Shown: positions 32,539-42,256, numbered from the stretch's first letter. The stretch: 64,000 bases of DNA from an uncultured bacterium (GCA_937951485.1 CALEDJ010000034.1:1-64000); one strand, 5' to 3'. Made by a program: numbers and translations. Notes: a model not told the origin generated them from the sequence alone.

Positions 32539-34263
32539 ATGGTGCAGATGGAAATCAACAAGCGGCCCTTCGAAGCACAGGAAGGGGAAACCATTCTGGA
32601 TGTGGTACGGCGGGCGGGCATCACCGTGCCCACCTTGTGCCACATCGAAGGACTGACCCCCACCGGGGCCTGCCGGGTCTGTGTGGTGGAAGTGGAGGGC
32701 ATGCCCGGTCTTGTGCCGAGTTGTTCCTACCCCGTGGCGCAGGGCATGAAGATTTACACCCATTCGCCCCGTGCCATCCGCGCCCGCAAAACCATCATCG
32801 AATTGCTGCTGGCAGACCATCCCGATGACTGCCTCTACTGTGTCCGCAACAACCGCTGCGATTTGCAGGGGCTGGCTGCGGATCTCGGCGTGCGCACCCA
32901 GCACTACGGGGGCGAAAAGAGCGCCTACAGGGAAGATGTATCGAGTCCGGCCATTATCCGCGATCCCAACAAATGCATTCTCTGCGGGAAGTGCGTTCGG
33001 GTCTGCGAGGAAATCCAGGGAGTTTCGGCGATTGACTTTATCGGGCGCGGCAGCCGGGCGCACATCGGCACGGCTTTCGATGAAGGGCTTAACGTATCGA
33101 GTTGCGTCAACTGCGGCCAGTGCATTCTGGTCTGTCCGACAGGCGCGCTTTCCGAACGGAGTTATGTAAAGGAAGTCCTGGAAGCGTTGAACAATCCCGA
33201 CCTGACCGTGGTCGTGAGCCATGCGCCAAGCGTATCCGTAACGCTGGGTGAGGAATTCGGCCTGCCTGCGGGCACCGATGTGGACGGGATCATGTGCGCC
33301 GCCTTGCGCCAGATTGGCTGCGACTATGTCTTTGATACGGCGTTCACGGCGGACCTTACCATCATGGAAGAAGGTTCGGAACTGGTGCACCGGATCAAGA
33401 ACGGGGGAGCCTTGCCGATGTTGACCAGTTGTTCGCCGGGCTGGATCAAGTTTGTCGAGGAATTCTATCCGGATCTTCTCGACAATCTGTCCACCTGCAA
33501 AAGCCCGCAACAAATGATGGGCGCGGTGATCAAGAGTTTCTTCGCGGAACGCATGGGATTGGACCCAAAGAGGATTTTCAGCGTTTCCATCATGCCGTGC
33601 ACCGCGAAGAAGTTTGAGGCGGCCCGCCCCGAAATGATGCACGAGGGGGAAACGCCGGATGTGGACGCTGTGCTGACCACGCGGGAACTGGCGCGGCTGT
33701 TTCGGATGCGCGGCATGGACCTCAAGACCATGGAACCGGAAACGGCGGACACCCCCTTCGGCGAGCGCACGACAGCCGGGAAGATATTCGGCGCGTCGGG
33801 CGGTGTCATGGAAGCGGCCATCCGCAGCGCGTACATGCTTATCACCGGCGAGGAACTGGGCGATCTGAATGTGAAGGCGGTGCGCGGCCTGGAGGGACGC
33901 AAGGAGGCGCGGCTGAACATCAATGGGCTTGACGTGGGCGTGGCGGTGGTGAGCGGCCTGGGCAATGCCGCAAAACTGCTGGATGAAATCCGGGCGGGCC
34001 GGAATGACCTGCATTTCGTTGAAGTGATGACGTGTCCGGGCGGCTGCATCGCGGGCGGCGGACAGCCCTTGGATACGGACCTGACATCGGTGCAGGCGCG
34101 GCTGCGCGCGCTGTATCAACTGGACGAAACCGAAACGAAGCGCACTTCGCACAGCAATGAATGGGTGCAGCGACTGTACAGGGAGTATCTGGGAGCGCCG
34201 CTGGGCGAGAAGAGCCACCACCTGTTGCACACCCATTATGCGAAGCGCGAAGTGCTGCTCTGA
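32539..34263 (+). CDS. hydA: [FeFe] hydrogenase catalytic subunit HydA
   Basis: A 574-residue catalytic subunit. Residues ~1-80 form a 2Fe-2S ferredoxin domain, followed by a His-Cys3-type cluster site (HPDDCLYCVRNNRCDLQ) and a two-cluster ferredoxin (CILCGKCVRVC, CVNCGQCILVC). The H-cluster domain has L1 TSCSPGWIKF (~295), L2 MPCTAKKFE (~352) and L3 MTCPGGCIAGGGQP (~496). The small-subunit tail ends near HSNEWVQRLYREYLG. The TSCSPGW form is, from recall, usual in trimeric NADH-linked enzymes. Maturases HydEFG are not in this window. GGAG lies upstream of the ATG. Confidence 0.96.
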   Translation: MVQMEINKRPFEAQEGETILDVVRRAGITVPTLCHIEGLTPTGACRVCVVEVEGMPGLVPSCSYPVAQGMKIYTHSPRAIRARKTIIELLLADHPDDCLYCVRNNRCDLQGLAADLGVRTQHYGGEKSAYREDVSSPAIIRDPNKCILCGKCVRVCEEIQGVSAIDFIGRGSRAHIGTAFDEGLNVSSCVNCGQCILVCPTGALSERSYVKEVLEALNNPDLTVVVSHAPSVSVTLGEEFGLPAGTDVDGIMCAALRQIGCDYVFDTAFTADLTIMEEGSELVHRIKNGGALPMLTSCSPGWIKFVEEFYPDLLDNLSTCKSPQQMMGAVIKSFFAERMGLDPKRIFSVSIMPCTAKKFEAARPEMMHEGETPDVDAVLTTRELARLFRMRGMDLKTMEPETADTPFGERTTAGKIFGASGGVMEAAIRSAYMLITGEELGDLNVKAVRGLEGRKEARLNINGLDVGVAVVSGLGNAAKLLDEIRAGRNDLHFVEVMTCPGGCIAGGGQPLDTDLTSVQARLRALYQLDETETKRTSHSNEWVQRLYREYLGAPLGEKSHHLLHTHYAKREVLL

Positions 34264-34299
34264 CGGAGCGGGGCACCGCGCCACCCGGGGAATCGCTCC

Positions 34300-36327
34300 A
34301 TGAGAAGTTCCAGCAACATACCGCTCGTCACCACGGTGAAGGAACGCTGCCGCGTATGCTTCACCTGTGTGCGCGAGTGCCCGGCGAAGGCCATCCGTAT
34401 TCTGGACGGCCAGGCCGAGGTGATGCCGGAGCGTTGCATCGGGTGCGGGAACTGCGTGCGCGTCTGCAGCCAACACGCCAAGCAGGTGCGCGACTGCACC
34501 GTCAACGCCAAAACCCTGCTTGCGGGGCATCTTCCGGTGGTGGCGTGCGTCGCCCCGAGTTTTCCCGCCGAATTCAGCGAATGCGATTACACGCAGTTTG
34601 TGGGCATGCTGCGTGCGTTGGGTTTCCACCACGTGCATGAAGTGGCGTTTGGGGCGGACCTGGTGGCCGCGCGTTACCGACGGCTGCTGGAGGAACACCC
34701 CCACGATCGCTTCATCGCCACCACCTGCCCCGCGGTGATCGCGTTTGTGGAACGTTACCACCCTGACCTGGTCTCCAAACTCGCGCCGATTGTGTCGCCG
34801 ATGGTAGCCACGGCCCGGGTGGTGAAGCGCATTCACGGCCCCAACGCCAAAGTGGTGTTCATCGGTCCGTGTATTGCCAAGAAAGGCGAGATGCTCAGCG
34901 CCATCCTGCCGAGGGAAGTCCACGCAACGCTTGCTTTCACCGAACTGCGCCGCATGCTCGACGCATACGGCATACGCCCGGAAAAGGTGGAAGGCAGCGA
35001 TTTCGATCCGCCACACGGCGGTTCAGGATCGCTGTTTCCCATCCGGGGGGGCCTCCTTCAGGCGGCGGACATGCGCGAGGACCTGATGGCGGGCACCGTG
35101 GTGACTGCGGATGGGAGATCGTCGTTTGTCGAGGCAATCCGCGAGTTTGAATCCCACGATCTCGACGTGGCGCTCCTGGAAGTGCTTGCCTGCCAGGGGT
35201 GCATTTCCGGGCCGGGGATTGACAACGACGCGCCGCTTTTTCGCCGTCGCAGTTGGGTGAGCCGACACGCCCGCCGCCGCGCTTCGGAGATTGACCACGC
35301 GCAATGGCTTCGCGACATGGAGCGCTTTTCAGACCTGGATTTGTCTCGTGAATTCGAAGCGGATGACCAGCGTGTCAGCGCGCCATCGGACGAGGAAGTG
35401 GTGCAAATCCTCGCCCGGATGGGCAAATTTTCGCAGGAGGACGAACTGAATTGCGGGGCGTGCGGCTATGAAAGTTGCCGAGAGCATGCCGTCGCCATTT
35501 ACAAGGGGCTGGCGGAATCCGAGATGTGTCTGCCATACATGATCGAACAACTCAAGCGGACAGTCCGGGATTTGGCGGTCAGTAACAAGGAATTGGCGCG
35601 GACGCAGCAGGCGCTGATGCAATCGGAGAAACTGGCGAGCATGGGCCAACTCGCGGCGGGCATTGCGCACGAGATTAATAATCCGCTGGGCGCGGTTCTC
35701 ATGTACGCCCACATGCTCAAGCGCGACTACAAGGACGACTCGCGTCTCAGCGCCGATATTTCGACCATTGCGGAGCAGGCCGACCGCTGCAAGAAAATCG
35801 TCGCAGGATTGTTGCATTTCGCGCGTCAGAACAAGGTGCAACTGCAACCGACTGATCTGAATGCACTTGTCCGAGAAAGCCTGAAAACAGTAAAAGTTGA
35901 CGATACCATCGCTATAGAACTTCAATTGGATATGCGGAATCCCGTCGCCGAACTGGATCGGGATCAAATCGCGCAGGTCCTCGGCAATCTGATCTCCAAC
36001 GCCTGCGCCGCCATGCCCGGGGGCGGCACGCTGACCATCGCGACTTGCGAGACCGACACACTGGTGGAGTTCCGGGTGAGTGATACCGGCACCGGTATTC
36101 CCAAGGAGAACCTCGCCAAAATATTCGAGCCGTTCTTTACCACCAAGCAAATCGGGAAAGGCACCGGCCTGGGCCTTTCCATTACATATGGCATTGTGAA
36201 AATGCATGGGGGAAACATCCGCGTGACGTCCAATGCGGACCCGCGAGAAGGCGCCACGGGAACCACGTTTTCCGTGACGCTGCCCCGGCATGGCAACCAA
36301 TACGCGGCGCGCGAAAGCGCCGTATAA
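34300..36327 (+). CDS. Histidine kinase with N-terminal [FeFe]-hydrogenase-like sensor domain
   Basis: A 675-residue protein. Two ferredoxin motifs come first (CRVCFTCVREC ~18-28, CIGCGNCVRVC ~47-57). The hydrogenase-like domain has ATTCPAVIAFVERYHPDL (~140), IGPCIAKKGE (~188) and LACQGCISGPG (~297). A 4Fe-4S domain with CGACGYESC (~385) follows. A coiled linker leads to the kinase, with H-box IAHEINNPL (~455-463), N-box LISNACAAM and G-boxes SDTGTGIP and GTGLGLS. Compared with HydA, the first L1 cysteine is replaced by Thr in the aligned register and L3 is C-x2-C, not C-x3-C. This fits a sensory, not catalytic, hydrogenase. No membrane span. It lies 36 bases after hydA. Confidence 0.93.
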   Translation: MRSSSNIPLVTTVKERCRVCFTCVRECPAKAIRILDGQAEVMPERCIGCGNCVRVCSQHAKQVRDCTVNAKTLLAGHLPVVACVAPSFPAEFSECDYTQFVGMLRALGFHHVHEVAFGADLVAARYRRLLEEHPHDRFIATTCPAVIAFVERYHPDLVSKLAPIVSPMVATARVVKRIHGPNAKVVFIGPCIAKKGEMLSAILPREVHATLAFTELRRMLDAYGIRPEKVEGSDFDPPHGGSGSLFPIRGGLLQAADMREDLMAGTVVTADGRSSFVEAIREFESHDLDVALLEVLACQGCISGPGIDNDAPLFRRRSWVSRHARRRASEIDHAQWLRDMERFSDLDLSREFEADDQRVSAPSDEEVVQILARMGKFSQEDELNCGACGYESCREHAVAIYKGLAESEMCLPYMIEQLKRTVRDLAVSNKELARTQQALMQSEKLASMGQLAAGIAHEINNPLGAVLMYAHMLKRDYKDDSRLSADISTIAEQADRCKKIVAGLLHFARQNKVQLQPTDLNALVRESLKTVKVDDTIAIELQLDMRNPVAELDRDQIAQVLGNLISNACAAMPGGGTLTIATCETDTLVEFRVSDTGTGIPKENLAKIFEPFFTTKQIGKGTGLGLSITYGIVKMHGGNIRVTSNADPREGATGTTFSVTLPRHGNQYAARESAV

Positions 36328-36349
36328 CGACAAGGAAATGGTGATCGTT

Positions 36350-36751
36350 ATGGACAAAGGCGAGGGAAAGCGCAATATACTGCTGGTGGACGACGACGAG
36401 GATTTTGTATTTCAACTCAAGACCCAGTTGGAGGCCGCCGGCTACGAAGTTGCGGTCGCCCACACCGCCAGGACCGCGATGGAACGCCTGGCCGAGCGCC
36501 GGCCGGACCTCTGCATTCTGGACCTTATGATGGAAAAGCCGGATGTCGGATTTACGCTGTGTTACCGTATCAAGAAGAAAGACGCCGCCATACCCGTCAT
36601 CATGGTCACGTCCGTCACCAGTGAAACCAGCATTGACTTTGACGCCACGACCAAAGAAGAACGATCGTGGATCAAGGCGGACGCCTTGCTGGACAAGCCG
36701 GTGCGGTTTGAACAGTTGCAACGTGAAATTGCACGATTGTTGAGAGGGTAG
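36350..36751 (+). CDS. Stand-alone response-regulator receiver protein
   Basis: A 133-residue single receiver domain. The acidic triad is in ILLVDDDEDF, the phospho-acceptor Asp in LCILDLMME, and Thr and Lys in VIMVTSVTS and ALLDKPV. Nothing follows the receiver, so it has no DNA-binding or enzymatic output. AAGGA at 36332-36336 supports the ATG at 36350, though 36338 is an in-frame alternative. It lies between the hydrogenase-like kinase and the receiver-kinase gene, suggesting a relay step. Confidence 0.9.
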   Translation: MDKGEGKRNILLVDDDEDFVFQLKTQLEAAGYEVAVAHTARTAMERLAERRPDLCILDLMMEKPDVGFTLCYRIKKKDAAIPVIMVTSVTSETSIDFDATTKEERSWIKADALLDKPVRFEQLQREIARLLRG

Positions 36752-36755
36752 CGTC

Positions 36756-37895
36756 ATGGACGCTCTGCGTGTGCTGGTAGTGGACGATGAACTGTGGATA
36801 CGGAGCGCGGTGGCACGCGACCTTTCCGAGTACATCGTCAACATTCCCGACATCAACGAGAGCGTCAGGTTTGTGGTTGATGAGGCGGAGACCGGCGAGG
36901 AGGCGCTGGAAAAAATCGCCGCCGCCCCGCCGGACATCGTATTGCTGGACCTCAAATTGCCGGGAATCAGCGGCCTGGACGTGCTTGAGAGGGCGGCCGG
37001 AAAACACCCCGACACGGTGTTCGTCATGGTTACCGCCTACGCCAGCATCGAGACGGCGGTACGCGCCACCAAGAGCGGCGCGTATGATTTTCTCGCAAAG
37101 CCGTTTACCCCGGACGAACTGGAACACGTGGTTCAGAAAGTGGCGCGCCATATCGTGATTGCCTCCCGCGCCAAATCGCTTGCGGAGGAGCAGCGTAAGG
37201 TCCGTTTTCAATTCATCTCCGTGCTGGCCCACGAACTCAAGGCCCCCCTCAACGCCATCGAAGGCTACGTTTCAGCGATCATCGAGCGGTCCGCCGGTGC
37301 GGATCAGCGCATTTATGATGAGATGCTGTTGAGATGCCGCACCCGCACGCGCTTCATGCGTAAACTGATCATTGACCTGCTCGACCTGACGCGCCTGGAA
37401 TCCGGAGAGAAGAAACGCGAACTCGTGGAAGTGGATTTGCGCGCAGTTGCGCAGGCCGCGCTCGAAACGGCCGCCCCGGACGCCGCCGCCCGCAGCATTG
37501 CTCTGCATGTGGAGGGGGATGCCCCGGTGCTGCTGAGAGCGGACCGCAGCGAGATGGAAATCATTTTCAACAACCTTGTCTCGAATGCCGTCAAATACAA
37601 CAAAGATGGCGGCGTCGTGAAGGTCCGCATTGCGCGCCAGGACGACAAGGTTCATGTCAGCGTCTCCGATACGGGAATCGGCATGACTCCTGATGAAGTG
37701 CAACGACTTTTTCAGCCGTTCGTGCGCATCAAAAATGACAAGACGGTCGGCATTCTGGGGAGTGGACTCGGGTTGACCATTATTCGCAAGATCGCAGCGA
37801 TGTATGAGGGCGATGTCTCCGTGGACAGCGAAGAGGGTAAGGGCAGCGTATTCAACGTGTTTCTCCGTGACGCGGCCCCTGTGGCGGCGCCCTGA
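36756..37895 (+). CDS. Receiver-histidine kinase hybrid
   Basis: A 379-residue soluble protein. Receiver domain covers residues 1-~125 (VLVVDDELW, phospho-Asp in IVLLDLKLPGISGLD, Lys in DFLAKPF). After a short helix the kinase starts with H-box VLAHELKAPLNAIEGY (~152-167), N-box NNLVSNAVKYN and G-boxes SDTGIGM and GSGLGLT. The receiver-first arrangement suggests its kinase activity is controlled by phosphate from an upstream kinase, most simply the hydrogenase-like one. It starts 5 bases after the receiver gene. Confidence 0.93.
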   Translation: MDALRVLVVDDELWIRSAVARDLSEYIVNIPDINESVRFVVDEAETGEEALEKIAAAPPDIVLLDLKLPGISGLDVLERAAGKHPDTVFVMVTAYASIETAVRATKSGAYDFLAKPFTPDELEHVVQKVARHIVIASRAKSLAEEQRKVRFQFISVLAHELKAPLNAIEGYVSAIIERSAGADQRIYDEMLLRCRTRTRFMRKLIIDLLDLTRLESGEKKRELVEVDLRAVAQAALETAAPDAAARSIALHVEGDAPVLLRADRSEMEIIFNNLVSNAVKYNKDGGVVKVRIARQDDKVHVSVSDTGIGMTPDEVQRLFQPFVRIKNDKTVGILGSGLGLTIIRKIAAMYEGDVSVDSEEGKGSVFNVFLRDAAPVAAP

Positions 37896-37969
37896 TCACC
37901 AGGCAACGAGCAAAAGCAACGTGTCTTGGGCTATACTACCCGAGGAGCCAACAGGGAAGGACGTTTACT

Positions 37970-38362
37970 ATGGGCGATGCGAAGACGATTCTGGTGATTG
38001 ATGACGACCCCGACGTCCACTTTTTCTGCAAAAGCGTCCTCGAAGCCGAGGGATTCCGCGTCATCACGGCCGCCGGCGGCGCATCGGGACTCGCGGCGTT
38101 CCGGGCGGAAAAGCCCGATCTCATTATTCTGGACATCATGATGGAACGCATTGACACCGGTTATGGCGTTGCGGAAGAAATCGGCAAATCCGTTCCGATC
38201 CTGCTGTTTTCCTCCATGCTCAATCCTTCCGATGAAACCTTTGATCCCGCTGTCGTCCCCTTCAGTGATGTGGTGCGAAAACCAATTGAACCCGAAACCC
38301 TTCTCAACAAGGTGCGCAAACTCCTGGCTTGCGGCAAAGAACAACCCGGGCGCCTGCCCTGA
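37970..38362 (+). CDS. Second stand-alone receiver protein
   Basis: A 130-residue receiver domain (ILVIDDDPD, phospho-Asp in LIILDIMME, Lys in VVRKPI). GGAAGG lies before the ATG. No output domain. Similar in kind to the 36350-36751 product. It is the last gene of the presumed sensing operon, and the 75-base gap before it could hold a second promoter. Confidence 0.9.
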   Translation: MGDAKTILVIDDDPDVHFFCKSVLEAEGFRVITAAGGASGLAAFRAEKPDLIILDIMMERIDTGYGVAEEIGKSVPILLFSSMLNPSDETFDPAVVPFSDVVRKPIEPETLLNKVRKLLACGKEQPGRLP

Positions 38363-38474
38363 TAGGTCTTATCTCCATTGTCTCTGTGCACCGCCGGAAT
38401 ACCTCGACCAATAGAACACAACCGGCATGTCATTGATTTGTTTGCAGCACCGGCAAACAGGGAGAAAACAGGCA

Positions 38475-41060
38475 ATGAATCGCTTTCTACTTGGTGTGTT
38501 GATGGGTTCCCTGGGAACTCTTTCGGCATGGACGGAGGAATCCTGGCTGGAGGCGCGGGAATACGGTGAAGTGCAAGTGGTGGTTGCGGCGGATGCGCAC
38601 GAAAACGACCGGCTGGCCGCCCAGGAGTTTGCGTCATATTGGGAAAAGGCCACCGGGCATTCGGTGGCCGTCGGGCATACTCCCGGCATGGGCGTCAATG
38701 CATGGATTGGGGTCAAAGGACTTCCGGAGTCGCTCCTCGAAGGGATTGACCTGGCGGCGCTCGCGCCGGACGGCCTGCATATTCGCAGCCATGCATCTCC
38801 GCCCGTAGGCCGCAAGGCGCTTGTGATTGTGGGGGCGGGCGACCGGGGCACGCTGAATGGCGTGTACGAATTCTTTGAACGCTTCATCGGGGTGCGCTGG
38901 CTGGCCCCGGGAGTTACGTTTGTCCCCGCGCCGCCGCAGGCGCCCTTGCCGGCACAGGCGGCCCCCTGGGAACGGAACACTCCCAGCGTCCTGCCCGCAA
39001 TGGATTTTTCCTATGTGTCGCCGTTTCACTACCGATGGACCGTTCATGAGTCGTCGGAGGATGCCTTTGCCCGGCCGCATCGCCTGACGCAATATCCCGG
39101 TTTCGGCCTCTGGGTACACACGCTTTTCACCCTGTTGCCGCCGGAACAGTATTTTGCCGAACATCCGGAATATTATTCGGAAATTGAGGGGGAACGGGTG
39201 GCTCCGGCCGGGTTGGCCTGGTACAGTTTCCCCATCAGCGCGGAAATGTGGCGCGACCACGGACACCGCTTTGCGCAATTGTGTTTCACGAATCCTGACG
39301 CAGCCGATGTGGTGGCGCAGAATCTTCTGGAACGTATCCGGGCGAATCCCGAACCGCGCATCTGGAGCGTGTCGCAGATGGATTGGGGCGGGTACTGCCA
39401 ATGCGCGGCGTGCGCCGCCGTCAATGAGGCCGAAGGCAGTCCAATGGGGTCATTGCTTCTGTTTGTGAACCGCGTGGCGGAGAGGGTCGAGAAAGAATTC
39501 CCGCATCACTTCATAGAAACGCTGGCCTATACATGGTCGCGCCGGTTGCCCAAGACGGTGCGTCCACGGGACAATGTCATCATCCGGCTGTGTTCAATCG
39601 AATGCGATTTTGCCCGGCCGCTGAACGATCCTGCGTCGTTGGAAAACCAATGGTTTGCCCGTGACATTCGCGACTGGTCGCAGGCGGCGAAGCAGTTGTA
39701 CATCTGGGACTATACCGTCAATTTTCACCACTATCACCTGCCACATCCCAACCTCAATGTATTGCAGGAAAACATGCAGTTCTTCGCGGAACACAAGGTG
39801 CGCGGGGTGTTCGAGCAGGGTTTGGGCGCGCCCCGTGTTGATCTGGGCTATATCCGGCCTTATCTGCTGGCGCGGCTGCTCTGGAATCCCCATCTCGATT
39901 ATGCGGCCGCCAAAGAAGAATTCATTGACCTGTTCTACCGTGAAACCGCCCCGCATTATCGCCGCTATCTGGACCTAATCCACGACGCCGTGCGCGAAAA
40001 GAACTGGCGAATGGACACCTTCGATCGCGGCGGCTGGATTACGAAAACACTGGTTGAGGAAGCGCGTGACGTTTTGAACGAAGCGATGGAAACGGCCACA
40101 TCCGAAGAGATTCGGGAGCGTATTCGCTATGAATTGCTTTCGGTGGAATATGCGGCGCTCGTGGCGCCGCCCGATGTGCGCATTGACGGTAAAACCTTTG
40201 TGCTGGAATGGCCGGAGAGCATGTCCGTCGAGGCATATGTTGCAATGGCGAAATCCTTCGGCGCGCCGGAATTTGCTGAAGGCCGTCCCATTGACGCCTT
40301 GCCGCAGCGCGTGACAACCCGCGCGCATCACCGCGAGTCATACCCCATCGCAAGCATTGAAAACAGTCGGTATGAACTCTGGGTGACACCGGGGTTGGAA
40401 GGTTCGATTATCCGCTGGCGCGACAAACAGCACGGGCTGGAACTGATTGACGGGTTCCGAAGTTATGGCGTCCGCCCGAGCACGTGGCAGGATTGGCAGA
40501 ATACGCCGTTCGTTGCGGAAAAGCCTGCTGCGCGGCGTTACGATGTGGTTGAAGCGACGCCCCATCGCCTGTGCCTCCGCGCAACACTGGACAGCGGACT
40601 GATCGTCCAGCGCACCATGACGCTGGAAGCGGAAGCCGACCGGCTGCATGTGGCGCTTGAACTGCACAACCCCACGGTGGCGCCCCTGGACGCATCCATC
40701 AAATCCCATCCGGAATTTTATGACCAAGGCGGCCATGTGCCGGAACTATGGGGCCAAAAAGACGGGGAATGGCGGCGCCTGGACGCAGCCCCGGGACTCC
40801 CGCCCCGCATGGCGCATGGCGAATACCTCCCCGCCGCAGGTGTTTCGGCATTGGCTTTCCACATAGAACCCGAAAAGGTGACGGTGGTTTGCGAATTCCA
40901 GCCTGAAAACGTCGAAGGACTGCTCTGGTTCTTCAACGCATCACGGGATGCGCAACAGGTCAACCTCGAACTATTGCCGCCGACCACTCCGTTGGCGCCC
41001 GGCGCATCCATTGTGCTGCAGGCCGATTACTACGTCACCAGAGAGAGGCCGGGCGGCTGA
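38475..41060 (+). CDS. Secreted DUF4838-domain protein (putative polysaccharide-active)
   Basis: An 861-residue protein with a signal peptide from the ATG at 38475 (GGGAG upstream). The N-terminal domain resembles the alpha-glucuronidase-type N-domain (NDRLAAQEFASYWEKATGHS, GTLNGVYEFFERFIGVRWLA). DUF4838 follows (~residues 240-500), recognisable by CQCAACAAVNEAEGSPMGSL and LAYTWSRRLPKTVRPRDNVI. The C-terminal ~250 residues are beta-rich and resemble a galactose-mutarotase-like domain. DUF4838 proteins occur in polysaccharide utilisation loci. The exact activity is unknown. Confidence 0.85.
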   Translation: MNRFLLGVLMGSLGTLSAWTEESWLEAREYGEVQVVVAADAHENDRLAAQEFASYWEKATGHSVAVGHTPGMGVNAWIGVKGLPESLLEGIDLAALAPDGLHIRSHASPPVGRKALVIVGAGDRGTLNGVYEFFERFIGVRWLAPGVTFVPAPPQAPLPAQAAPWERNTPSVLPAMDFSYVSPFHYRWTVHESSEDAFARPHRLTQYPGFGLWVHTLFTLLPPEQYFAEHPEYYSEIEGERVAPAGLAWYSFPISAEMWRDHGHRFAQLCFTNPDAADVVAQNLLERIRANPEPRIWSVSQMDWGGYCQCAACAAVNEAEGSPMGSLLLFVNRVAERVEKEFPHHFIETLAYTWSRRLPKTVRPRDNVIIRLCSIECDFARPLNDPASLENQWFARDIRDWSQAAKQLYIWDYTVNFHHYHLPHPNLNVLQENMQFFAEHKVRGVFEQGLGAPRVDLGYIRPYLLARLLWNPHLDYAAAKEEFIDLFYRETAPHYRRYLDLIHDAVREKNWRMDTFDRGGWITKTLVEEARDVLNEAMETATSEEIRERIRYELLSVEYAALVAPPDVRIDGKTFVLEWPESMSVEAYVAMAKSFGAPEFAEGRPIDALPQRVTTRAHHRESYPIASIENSRYELWVTPGLEGSIIRWRDKQHGLELIDGFRSYGVRPSTWQDWQNTPFVAEKPAARRYDVVEATPHRLCLRATLDSGLIVQRTMTLEAEADRLHVALELHNPTVAPLDASIKSHPEFYDQGGHVPELWGQKDGEWRRLDAAPGLPPRMAHGEYLPAAGVSALAFHIEPEKVTVVCEFQPENVEGLLWFFNASRDAQQVNLELLPPTTPLAPGASIVLQADYYVTRERPGG

Positions 41061-41086
41061 CTTCGTGCGGCAGAAGACGGCGATTG

Positions 41087-42256
41087 TCATTCTTCCTGAA
41101 GTCGCTTGACAGGGTCGCCGGAAAGCATGGTATGGGCTTCCTCGAGCAGGGCGGGTATCTTGTCGGCGTGGGGGGAATTTCGCAGGCATAGGCTCAGGTC
41201 GTGTTTATGCACTTCTTTTGCCTGGTTTCCGGGGAACCAGTGCCCGCCGTTGCCCAGAAGGTTGTAGCGCATCTTGCCGAACTCGATCATGTCGTAGGCC
41301 AGCGCCAGATTGCGCAAGCGCAGAATCCAGGGGATGTTGATGTCCCCCGGCGTCTCATGCCACTGCGGCAATCCGACATGCCAGGTCCGCAACCACTCCG
41401 CGCCCACGGCCTCCCGCATCGCCGCTTCCAGACGCGCAATGATCGGCATGATCAGCGCTTGCGCCTGACCCAGTTTTTCCACGGTTTCCAGGTGAATATC
41501 GAAGTCTTCGGGGCGCGCCGCGCCGATGCTGAGGGTGTGGACTTCCGGTCTGGCCAGACAAAACAAACCATTGAATACCATCGGATGCAGCGGTTTGCAC
41601 AGGTTCTGGAGTTTTTCGCTTGGTTGATACAGCATTCCCGCCTTGTCATTGGGGCTGATGATAAAAACCCCCATATCCCGTTTCGTCGCTTCCAGTATTG
41701 CGGGCCAGTTGTCCTGGAAAATGTAGTACCAGTGGAGATTGACGTACTCAAATGCGTCTGTTTGAATCGCTTTTGTGATGATTTCTGTCGGTCCATGTGT
41801 GGAAAAACCGATATGTCGGATGCGGCCCTCTTTTTTCCATTGCATGGCCTGATCCAGGCAAATCATCGTGGCTTCGAGGCATTCCTCGGTGTTGATGCCA
41901 TGAAAGGAAAAAAGGTCCAGATAGTCCACCTGAAGCAGTTTCATGGACTTTTCGAAGGTATCCACAAACTGCTTGACATCCTTGTTCGGTCCTACCTTGG
42001 TTTGCAGCAGGTAGGCATCGCGTTTCAGGGACGGCAGCACGCGGCCGATTTGGTATTCGCTGGTGCCGTAGCCGCGCGCTGTTTCAAAATGGTTTATGCC
42101 CAGTTCCAGCGCGCGCCGCAGGCAGGCCTCGACATTGCGATGGCTGGTCTCCGGAATCTCGCCGTCTTCCTGCCAGCCATGCTGAAAGCGCATGCCCCCG
42201 CAGGTGAGCACGGGCATTTTCAACTCCGTCTTGCCGAATCGCCGGTACTGCATCAT
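41087..42256 (-). CDS. Aldo/keto reductase family protein
   Basis: A 389-residue protein from the ATG at 42256 (AAAGGAG upstream). Family features are the N-terminal YRRFGKTELKMPVLTCGGMR, the active-site segment INHFETARGYGTSE, LLQTKVGP with the Lys, and DYLDLFSFHGIN with the His. The usual catalytic Asp (D-T-A) is Glu here. The C-terminal extension beyond ~290 residues is longer than simple aldo/keto reductases. Substrate unknown. Confidence 0.9.
   Translation of the reverse strand: MMQYRRFGKTELKMPVLTCGGMRFQHGWQEDGEIPETSHRNVEACLRRALELGINHFETARGYGTSEYQIGRVLPSLKRDAYLLQTKVGPNKDVKQFVDTFEKSMKLLQVDYLDLFSFHGINTEECLEATMICLDQAMQWKKEGRIRHIGFSTHGPTEIITKAIQTDAFEYVNLHWYYIFQDNWPAILEATKRDMGVFIISPNDKAGMLYQPSEKLQNLCKPLHPMVFNGLFCLARPEVHTLSIGAARPEDFDIHLETVEKLGQAQALIMPIIARLEAAMREAVGAEWLRTWHVGLPQWHETPGDINIPWILRLRNLALAYDMIEFGKMRYNLLGNGGHWFPGNQAKEVHKHDLSLCLRNSPHADKIPALLEEAHTMLSGDPVKRLQEE

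Noticed and set aside
31549-35016. 1155-residue open frame on the minus strand opposite hydB-hydA
   Set aside because: It is a shadow of GC-rich codon bias. The plus-strand frames carry complete hydrogenase motifs, and the shadow has no domain or ribosome site.
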